NCBI GenBank assembly: GCA_028700795.1
Contig: JAQVRY010000101.1
Span: forward strand, 1-5,083
Length of the DNA: 5,083 bases
Origin: Tissierellia bacterium
Lineage (GTDB): Bacteria; Bacillota; Clostridia; Tissierellales; Sedimentibacteraceae
Direction of reading: 5' to 3'
Part shown: piece after piece, positions 1-5,083 of the stretch
Layout: each line of letters begins with the position of its first letter
Numbering within the stretch: position 1 is the stretch's first letter
Made by a program: the position numbers and the translations under genes
The notes under the pieces: model-generated
The model's input: only the letters and a program-made list of their open reading frames with translations
What the model was told of the DNA's origin: nothing
Database searches by the model: none

Positions 1-101
1 TCCTTTGAAACGCGTTCAATCATATTAACAGCATTTTCAACATTTTTTTCTTTATCCGCATAAACCATGGATTGTATTAATGCAACTTTGAATTTTTTCA
101 A
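1..101 (-). CDS. Carbon-nitrogen (nitrilase-like) hydrolase, N-terminal fragment cut by the window edge
   Basis: Only the first 33 codons are visible; the gene continues beyond base 1. The translation begins MKKFKVALIQSMVYADKEKN and continues with ENAVNMIER-type helix sequence. This matches the usual N-terminus of the nitrilase superfamily: a first beta strand of the form KVALIQ, a short loop, then D-K-x-x-N leading into a helix with an Ala and a Met-Ile pair. Enzymes of this family hydrolyse amides or nitriles in the cytoplasm through a Glu-Lys-Cys triad, all of which lies outside the window, so substrate (omega-amidase, N-carbamoylputrescine amidase or other) cannot be assigned. I chose the TTG at 101-99 because a very strong AGGAGGAGG lies just upstream and because the first strand would be lost if translation began at the in-frame ATG at 68-66 (codon 12). 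It is 79 bases downstream of the phosphatase gene on the same strand. Family call is fairly safe; function is unknown. Confidence 0.72.
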   Translation of the reverse strand, partial: MKKFKVALIQSMVYADKEKNVENAVNMIERVSK

Positions 102-106
102 AAAAA

Positions 107-115
107 CCTCCTCCT
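107..115 (-). promoter_or_regulatory. Strong ribosome binding site that sets a TTG start
   Basis: The minus strand reads AGGAGGAGG here, a near-complete anti-16S match. The last G is 5 bases before the TTG at 101-99, and the upstream AGGAGG core is 8 bases before it. The next in-frame ATG (68-66) is about 40 bases away and has no such site, so this element decides in favour of the TTG start of the hydrolase. The strength of the site may compensate for the weaker start codon. Confidence 0.8.
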
Positions 116-159
116 ATTATAATTATATGATATTTGCCAATATTCTACTTTGTTCTGTT

Positions 160-171
160 TTTCCCGGGAAA
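160..171. repeat. 12-base perfect palindrome in the phosphatase-hydrolase gap
   Basis: TTTCCCGGGAAA is its own reverse complement. It overlaps a second small palindrome, GAAATTTC (168-175). It sits 9 bases after the phosphatase stop and about 60 bases before the hydrolase start, and is a G/C-rich spot in an otherwise very AT-rich gap. With no loop it is a poor RNA hairpin, and no run of T follows on the minus strand, so it is not a convincing terminator. A binding site for a dimeric regulator is possible but not shown. It could also be chance. Confidence 0.35.
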
Positions 172-180
172 TTTCGACAA

Positions 181-810
181 TTAATTTAATACTGCACTCC
201 CCTCCAAATGTTTTGTATCATTATAGAATATTTCTTTTATTTCATTATTTTCATCTATTTCTATATAAGAAAGACTGCAATTTTTAACTACATTTCCCAT
301 CCAGTCACTGCTTAGCTTGAATTTTCTTATATATGCCTCGATACATTTAAGGGTTCCCCCATGGGCAACTATCAGTGTTGTTTTGTTTCTATGTTTATCA
401 ACTACTTCAGTGAAAACTTTTACAACTCTTTTGTAAAATTCCTGAAGATTTTCTCCATTTGGATAACGGTTGTTGAATGGGTCCTTCTCAATTTCAGCAA
501 GCAGCTCAGTATGTTTACTTTTAATATCAACATAGCTCATGCCTTCAAATTCACCTAAATTTATCTCTTTTAAACCATCATATTTTATTATTTGAACATC
601 CTTATTCCCGCGAGCTATTTCAGCAGTGTTGTAAGCTCTCAACAAAGGACTGGAAACTATATAATCCAATTCAATATCTTCAATTCGATCTGCCAAAAGT
701 TCTGCTGCCAATATTCCCTTATCTGTTAGCTCCGAATTTTTATGTCCTTGAAACCTGCGTTGTCTGTTCCAAACTGTTTCGCCATGTCTCGTTAAGTAGA
801 TTTTTGTCAT
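181..810 (-). CDS. Histidine phosphatase family protein (phosphoglycerate mutase-like / CobC-PhoE type)
   Basis: A complete 209-residue cytoplasmic protein of the histidine phosphatase (dPGM-like) superfamily, which removes phosphate from small molecules through a phosphohistidine intermediate. The visible signature is full: Arg8-His9-Gly10-Glu11 (LTRHGET) with nucleophile His9, RFQGHKNSELT at 19-29 lining the pocket, SSPLLRAYNTA at 53-63 with Arg58, LKEINLGEFEG at 80-90 with the likely acid Glu82, and VAHGGTLKC at 148-156 with His150. The length fits the short bacterial phosphatases better than phosphoglycerate mutase, which is nearer 230-250 residues. Such proteins are often auto-named alpha-ribazole phosphatase (CobC), but no cobalamin gene is nearby, so I do not adopt that name. 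The substrate cannot be told from sequence. The gene is 93 bases after ligA and may be read through from it, since I see no terminator between them. Stop is TAA at 183-181. Confidence 0.93.
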   Translation of the reverse strand: MTKIYLTRHGETVWNRQRRFQGHKNSELTDKGILAAELLADRIEDIELDYIVSSPLLRAYNTAEIARGNKDVQIIKYDGLKEINLGEFEGMSYVDIKSKHTELLAEIEKDPFNNRYPNGENLQEFYKRVVKVFTEVVDKHRNKTTLIVAHGGTLKCIEAYIRKFKLSSDWMGNVVKNCSLSYIEIDENNEIKEIFYNDTKHLEGSAVLN

Positions 811-817
811 ATCAATT

Positions 818-827
818 CCCTTTCCTT
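818..827 (-). promoter_or_regulatory. Ribosome binding site of the histidine phosphatase gene
   Basis: The minus strand reads AAGGAAAGGG, ending 7 bases before the ATG at 810-808. It is purine-rich but not a full AGGAGG. It supports this ATG, which also places the conserved RHG motif at residues 8-10, the usual distance from the start in this family. Confidence 0.65.
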
Positions 828-903
828 AAATTTCTTCTAATAATACCATTAATTCCTTTAATATTCATTAATCATTACATCAGATTATAAAGCCTATATC
901 TCC

Positions 904-2865
904 CTACTCTTTCTCACCGGTGCTCATCCACTGTAGAAATTGCTCTTCCGTGATAATTTCTATTCCTAATTCCTTAGCTTTTTTATTCTTAGAAGAATTT
1001 GATAAATTATCATTATTGATTAAATAATTAGTTTTTGAAGTTACCGAAGATGTAACCTTCCCGCCTCTTTCTTCAATTTCAGCTTTTAATTCATCTCTAT
1101 TTTTAAATTTCTCAACAGACCCGGTAATTACAAAAATCTGATTTTCAAAAATCTGCTCTGATTTTGCCTTATTGCTAAATTCAATTTCCACTTCTTTAAG
1201 CACATCTTCCACAATAATTTTCTTTTTTTCATCGCTGAAAAATTTCACGTAATTCTTTGCCATTACTTCCCCAATGCCGCTTATTTCAATTAATTGTTCA
1301 AATGATGCATTTTGAATTTTCTCCCAATCGTCATTGAATTTTCTGCTTATGAGTTTAGCATTTGACAAGCCTATGCCTGCTATCCCAAAGCTGAACAAAA
1401 GCCTTGATGATGTAGTTTTTCTTGCCTTATTCACTGAATTAACCAAGTTGTTAAAAGATTTTTCACCAAAGCCTTCCATATTAGTAATTATACCTTTAAA
1501 TTTTTCTATATGAAAGATATCAGCTAATTCTTTAACTAATCCTTTTGCAATTAATTTTTCAATAGTAGCTTCAGAAAGTCCTTTAATATTTAATGCATCT
1601 CTGCTTACAAAATGTGTAAATGATTTTATTTGCTTTGCTAAACATTCTTCATTTATGCAGTATAATGTTTTAATGTCATTATCGTTTTTAATTATGGCTT
1701 CACCGCTACATACAGGGCAATGTTTAGGAATTTCAATATTATTGCTTCTTGTTAAATTGTCTGAAACTTGGGGAATTATCATATTTGCCTTATACACATT
1801 GATTGTATCACCTATTCCAAGCTCTAATTCTTCGAGTATACTTAAATTGTGAATGCTTGCACGGCTTACGGTTGTTCCTTCAAGTTCAACCGGTTCAAAA
1901 ATTGCAATTGGATTTATTAATCCTGTTCTTGAAGCGCTCCATTCAATTTCTAAAAGTTTAGTTTCCTTTATTTCATCTATCCATTTAAATGCTATGGAAT
2001 CTCGAGGAAATTTTGAAGTGCTTCCCAATGACTCCCCATATTTTATATCGTCAAATGTTAATACAAGACCATCAGAAGGTAAATCATATTCGCTTATATG
2101 TTCTTCAAACCATTTAACAGCATCTTCTATATCAGATGTTACTTTTTTAAAATCCACAACGCCAAATCCTTGCTTTTTAAGCCAATTTAACTGCTCAATT
2201 CTTGAATTTTTAAAATCGACATCAGCTATTACAACTGAAAATGCATAAAATCCAACATTTCTTTCTGCAGTTATTTTGTTGTTTAGCTGTCTTACAGAGC
2301 CGCTGCAAAGATTTCTGGGATTTTTATATTTACCCACCGCTTCCGGTATTATCTCATTTATTTTATAAAAGTCTGAATAACTAATAACTGCTTCTCCTCG
2401 TAAAACCAAACTTCCTTTATAGGCAATACTAAGAGGAATATTAGTAAATACCTTTGCATTATTTGTAATTACTTCGCCAATTTCTCCATTGCCCCTGGTT
2501 ACAGCCTTAGTAAGGTGTCCACCTTCATAGGTTAACACAATTGTAAGACCATCAAGCTTCCAAGAAAGAACTCCCACTCTTTCTCCCAACCAATCCCTTA
2601 AAGCAGAAACTTCCTTAGTTTTATCCAACGAAAGCATAGCTTTCTCATGCCTTTCCTCAGGTAAATTTGATAACAGCTCATATCCTACACGAATGGTGGG
2701 GCTGTTGGACAATACGATTCCTGTCTCTTCTTCCATTTCTTTCAGCTCATCATAAAGCTTATCATATTCATAATTTGACATTACTTCTCTGTCTTCTTGA
2801 TAATATGCTTTGTTTGCCTTATTTAAGAGCTTTATTTTTTCTTTCATCAGCAGTAGTTTTTCCAT
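904..2865 (-). CDS. ligA: NAD+-dependent DNA ligase LigA, divergent clostridial type
   Basis: A 653-residue enzyme that seals nicks in duplex DNA during replication and repair by a NAD+-driven adenylation mechanism. Domains in order: Ia about 1-60 (AYYQEDREVMSNYEYDKLYDE, 20-40); adenylation about 61-305 with nucleophile Lys103 in WKLDG, TRGNG 123-127, LRGEAV 155-160, NPRN...GSVRQLN 182-195 and motif IV SDGLVL 264-269; OB fold about 306-380 (SRTGLINPIAIFEPVEL, SRASIHN); zinc finger Cys383, Cys386, Cys403, Cys408; helix-hairpin-helix repeats about 423-545; BRCT about 573-646 (VITGS, RGGKV). Length is typical (about 650-670). I start at the ATG at 2865-2863, which has AGAGG 6 bases upstream; an open frame from 2934 would add 23 non-family residues overlapping pcrA. 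It follows pcrA by 10 bases. Odd point: several E. coli key residues are replaced (Glu113 to Ser101, Lys290 to Thr270), though the frame and all domains are intact. Stop is TAG. Confidence 0.96.
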   Translation of the reverse strand: MEKLLLMKEKIKLLNKANKAYYQEDREVMSNYEYDKLYDELKEMEEETGIVLSNSPTIRVGYELLSNLPEERHEKAMLSLDKTKEVSALRDWLGERVGVLSWKLDGLTIVLTYEGGHLTKAVTRGNGEIGEVITNNAKVFTNIPLSIAYKGSLVLRGEAVISYSDFYKINEIIPEAVGKYKNPRNLCSGSVRQLNNKITAERNVGFYAFSVVIADVDFKNSRIEQLNWLKKQGFGVVDFKKVTSDIEDAVKWFEEHISEYDLPSDGLVLTFDDIKYGESLGSTSKFPRDSIAFKWIDEIKETKLLEIEWSASRTGLINPIAIFEPVELEGTTVSRASIHNLSILEELELGIGDTINVYKANMIIPQVSDNLTRSNNIEIPKHCPVCSGEAIIKNDNDIKTLYCINEECLAKQIKSFTHFVSRDALNIKGLSEATIEKLIAKGLVKELADIFHIEKFKGIITNMEGFGEKSFNNLVNSVNKARKTTSSRLLFSFGIAGIGLSNAKLISRKFNDDWEKIQNASFEQLIEISGIGEVMAKNYVKFFSDEKKKIIVEDVLKEVEIEFSNKAKSEQIFENQIFVITGSVEKFKNRDELKAEIEERGGKVTSSVTSKTNYLINNDNLSNSSKNKKAKELGIEIITEEQFLQWMSTGEKE

Positions 2866-2871
2866 ATTTAA

Positions 2872-2876
2872 CCTCT
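2872..2876 (-). promoter_or_regulatory. ligA ribosome binding site overlapping the pcrA stop codon
   Basis: The minus strand reads AGAGG, ending 6 bases before the ligA ATG at 2865-2863. Its first A is the final base of the pcrA TAA stop (2878-2876). The placement implies translational coupling: ribosomes finishing pcrA are delivered to the ligA start. The alternative in-frame ATG at 2847-2845 has no purine-rich site before it, so this element settles the start of ligA. Confidence 0.75.
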
Positions 2877-5083
2877 TATATTTTTTCAATTGGAGCATGT
2901 TTAAGTGAAAGATTCTTAATCCCTTTATTTTCAAAAGCTATTACGATTATTTTATCGTCTCCGTTATCTTTTATTTGAACTACTGTTCCCTTTCCCCAAG
3001 GCGTGTGCATTATTTTATCACCGAGCTCAAAATCATCTGATTTAAGTTTAGGTTTTTCTTTTTCTATAATTTCCGTTTTGTCCACAAAAAGGTTGTTTTT
3101 TCGATTTCTAATATTTGATTCTAATTGCTGAATCTTTTTATTGCTAAAAGAAGCAGTATCGGATTCTTCTATGCATTCTTCAGGAATCTCTTCCAAAAAT
3201 CTCGATTTCATCCTCATTTCATGGCTTCCAAAACGCATTCTATCCCTTGCATGTGTTATATATAGCATTCTTTTAGCTCTTGTTATTGCAACATAGAGAA
3301 GTCTTCTCTCTTCTTCAACATCATCTTTATCATCATGTATGAGTGGAAACATACCATCTTCAAAACCGGTTATAAAGACTGTGTCATATTCAAGACCTTT
3401 TGCGCTGTGTACAGTCATCAATGTTACCACGTCTTTTGCGGAATCAGTCCTATCTATATCAGCCAGCAATGAAATATGAGCTAAAAAGTCCTCTAATGTA
3501 TTCTCGGCATACCTTTCTTCAAAATCCTTTGCTGCCGACAAAAATTCATCTATATTTTCCACACGACTTCTTCCTTCAACCGTTTCGTCTTGAAGCAGCA
3601 TACCTTTGAGTCCTGTGTCTTCGATTACACTTATTATGAATTCGCTTAAAGGCATTACATCCTTTTTAATCATAAGCATTTCTATCATTGACACAAAGCT
3701 TTCAACACTCTTTGCTGCTGAAGGCATTAGCTCCATTTTATCAAAGTCAAAACATGCTTCAAATTCTGAAACTCCCCTTGAGTCGGCATAATTTGATATG
3801 GTGTCAGTTGTTTTTTGTCCTAATTTCCTTCTTGGCACATTGATAATCCTTTCAAAGCTTACGTTATCCTTTTGATTTAGAATAAGCCTTAAATAAGCCA
3901 TTATATCCTTTATTTCTTTTCTGTCGTAAAATTTTACTCCACCTACAATTTTATAGGGTATTCCTTCTCTTATTAAACCTTCTTCCAATGCTCTTGACTG
4001 TGCATTTGTTCTGTATAAAATGGCTATTTCAGAATAATTTATATTTTTTTCTCTGTGCTCTTTTCGAATCAAGGCTGCAGTGGTAAAAGCCTCATCTCTT
4101 TCATTGTCTGTTTCAAGTATTCTTATTAAATTTCCCTCTTTAATCTCCGTATATAAATTTTTACCCTTCCTTTGACAATTGTTTTTAATAACTCCATTTG
4201 CAGCATTTAGTATAACATTCGTAGAGCGATAATTTTTTTCAAGCTTTATTATTTCTGCACCTTTGAAGTCATTTTCAAAATTAAGAATATTGGTTATATC
4301 AGCACCTCTCCAGCCGTAAATGGATTGGTCCTCATCTCCTACCACAAATACATTGTTGTCACCGTTTTTCTTTTTACCTAATATTCTTATGAGATTATAC
4401 TGAACATTGTTGGTATCCTGGTATTCATCCACAAGTATATACTTAAACCTATCTTGATACTGCTCCAAAACATCTTCATTCTTTTCAAATAGTTCAAGTG
4501 TTTTTACAATTAAATCATCAAAGTCCAATGCATTGGCAGTTTTGAGCTTTTTTTCATAAAGAGCATATACTTCCCCTTTATTTCTGTTTGAATAATTTAA
4601 GTAATTATCTTTAATATAGTTGTCGGGAGTATTGCGCCTGTTTTTTTCATTGCTTATAAGTGCTTTAATACTTTTATAATTATATAACTTGGGGTCTAAT
4701 TCCAATTCCTTTATGCAGTCTCTTATTACTATTCTTTGGTCATCTGCATCGTAAATGATAAAGTTTTTATCATAACCTATTCTTTCAATAAATCTTCTTA
4801 ATATGCGTACACAAACAGAATGAAAAGTCCCAATCCACATTCTATCTATGGAATAATCAATAAGTTGTCCTATTCTTTCCTTCATTTCATCTGCTGCTTT
4901 ATTGGTAAATGTTATTGCAAGAACTTCCCAAGGCATTGCTTTTCCTGACTCAATCAAATATGCAGTGCGATGAGTAAGGACTCTTGTTTTCCCGGTACCA
5001 GCCCCTGCAATAACCAATATAGGTCCTTTATCATGAGAAGCTGCTTCTCTTTGCTTGTCATTTAATGAATTAAGTATTTCCAT
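2876..5083 (-). CDS. pcrA: ATP-dependent 3'-5' DNA helicase PcrA (UvrD/Rep family, SF1A)
   Basis: A complete 735-residue helicase, the usual length for Gram-positive PcrA. It unwinds DNA with ATP in nucleotide excision repair, rolling-circle plasmid replication, and removal of RecA or stalled RNA polymerase. All SF1A motifs are present: Q motif LNDKQREAA (7-15), Walker A AGAGTGKT (26-33, Lys32), Ia TFTNKAADEM (58-67), Ib GTFHS (85-89), DFDDL (187-191), Walker B VDEYQDT (218-224), III GDEDQSIYGWRG (249-260), IV NYRST (284-288), YRTNAQSRALE (357-367), V TVHSAKGLEYD (557-567), VI RRLLYVAITRAK (593-604). Subdomain 2B is about residues 380-550. After a charged linker (about 640-684) comes the C-terminal Tudor-like module (about 685-735, GDKIMHTPWGKG then IAFENKGIK and HAPIEKI), which in PcrA/UvrD family proteins contacts RNA polymerase. 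The ATG is at the extreme right edge, so its binding site and promoter are outside the window; the start fits the family. ligA follows 10 bases after the stop. Confidence 0.97.
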   Translation of the reverse strand: MEILNSLNDKQREAASHDKGPILVIAGAGTGKTRVLTHRTAYLIESGKAMPWEVLAITFTNKAADEMKERIGQLIDYSIDRMWIGTFHSVCVRILRRFIERIGYDKNFIIYDADDQRIVIRDCIKELELDPKLYNYKSIKALISNEKNRRNTPDNYIKDNYLNYSNRNKGEVYALYEKKLKTANALDFDDLIVKTLELFEKNEDVLEQYQDRFKYILVDEYQDTNNVQYNLIRILGKKKNGDNNVFVVGDEDQSIYGWRGADITNILNFENDFKGAEIIKLEKNYRSTNVILNAANGVIKNNCQRKGKNLYTEIKEGNLIRILETDNERDEAFTTAALIRKEHREKNINYSEIAILYRTNAQSRALEEGLIREGIPYKIVGGVKFYDRKEIKDIMAYLRLILNQKDNVSFERIINVPRRKLGQKTTDTISNYADSRGVSEFEACFDFDKMELMPSAAKSVESFVSMIEMLMIKKDVMPLSEFIISVIEDTGLKGMLLQDETVEGRSRVENIDEFLSAAKDFEERYAENTLEDFLAHISLLADIDRTDSAKDVVTLMTVHSAKGLEYDTVFITGFEDGMFPLIHDDKDDVEEERRLLYVAITRAKRMLYITHARDRMRFGSHEMRMKSRFLEEIPEECIEESDTASFSNKKIQQLESNIRNRKNNLFVDKTEIIEKEKPKLKSDDFELGDKIMHTPWGKGTVVQIKDNGDDKIIVIAFENKGIKNLSLKHAPIEKI

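Noticed and set aside
116..127. Tandem TATAAT hexamers (minus strand) as a promoter for the nitrilase-like gene
   Set aside because: At 16-18 bases upstream the hexamers are AAGTAG-like with no TTGACA resemblance, and a transcript start would fall at or inside the ribosome binding site. Such hexamers are common in AT-rich gaps.
132..145. TTGGCA-like sequence on the minus strand as a -35 box or sigma-54 -24 element
   Set aside because: Spacing to the two TATAAT hexamers is 7 and 13 bases, too short for a sigma-70-type promoter, and there is no GC at the -12 position needed for sigma-54.
361..558. A short plus-strand open frame opposite the phosphatase gene
   Set aside because: It is antisense to conserved phosphatase motifs, including the His150 region, with no independent evidence of coding.
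811..903. Promoter (TATAAT at 889-884, minus strand) or terminator in the ligA-phosphatase gap
   Set aside because: The hexamer 17 bases upstream is AAAGAG, a poor -35, and there is no TG extension. No stem longer than about 5 pairs followed by a T-run is visible, so neither element can be supported.
1853..2248. A 131-codon open frame on the plus strand inside ligA
   Set aside because: It lies opposite a well-supported LigA coding region, has no family-like motifs, and is explained by the antisense of AT-rich codons.
904..2865. LigA as a decaying pseudogene, given its missing key residues
   Set aside because: The reading frame, nucleophile Lys103, zinc-finger cysteines, OB fold, helix-hairpin-helix and BRCT domains are all intact and the gene is in its usual locus. 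The substitutions look like lineage features.
2667..2978. A plus-strand open frame of 103 codons rich in Leu, Ser and Phe, resembling a membrane protein, spanning the ligA-pcrA junction
   Set aside because: Hydrophobic-looking antisense translation is expected opposite Lys- and Glu-rich genes. It overlaps two real genes and shows no recognisable domain.

Overview
The window is an AT-rich stretch (roughly one third G+C by eye) in which every gene I can support lies on the minus strand, so it reads right to left. The base composition, strong AGGAGG-type ribosome binding sites, a TTG start, and the pcrA-then-ligA order all suggest a low-GC Firmicute. The wording of the LigA protein points to the class Clostridia. 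No rRNA or other marker gene is present, so genus cannot be assigned.

Layout in the direction of transcription: (1) pcrA (5083 to 2876), a complete UvrD/PcrA-type helicase of 735 residues whose ATG is the last three bases of the window. (2) ligA (2865 to 904), an NAD+-dependent DNA ligase of 653 residues that starts 10 bases after the pcrA stop, with its ribosome binding site on the pcrA stop codon. (3) After 93 bases, a 209-residue histidine phosphatase (810 to 181). (4) After another 79 bases, the first 33 codons of a carbon-nitrogen (nitrilase-like) hydrolase (101 to 1), which starts at TTG and runs off the left edge. There is no stretch over 300 bases without a gene, and I see no tRNA, rRNA, CRISPR array, transposon, riboswitch or convincing terminator.

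PcrA and LigA form a replication and repair pair: the helicase displaces strands and clears RNA polymerase or recombinase from DNA, and the ligase seals the remaining nicks. They are almost certainly co-transcribed and probably translationally coupled. The phosphatase and the hydrolase face the same way with modest gaps and no clear terminator. They may be read through from pcrA-ligA, but nothing ties them functionally to DNA repair.

The region looks like ordinary housekeeping chromosome, and I found no undescribed system. The point most worth a second look is that LigA keeps its overall architecture and nucleophilic lysine but differs from the E. coli enzyme at several residues reported as essential there. 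I think this is the normal state of a clostridial LigA clade rather than decay. A 12-base perfect palindrome in the gap before the hydrolase is a lesser curiosity.
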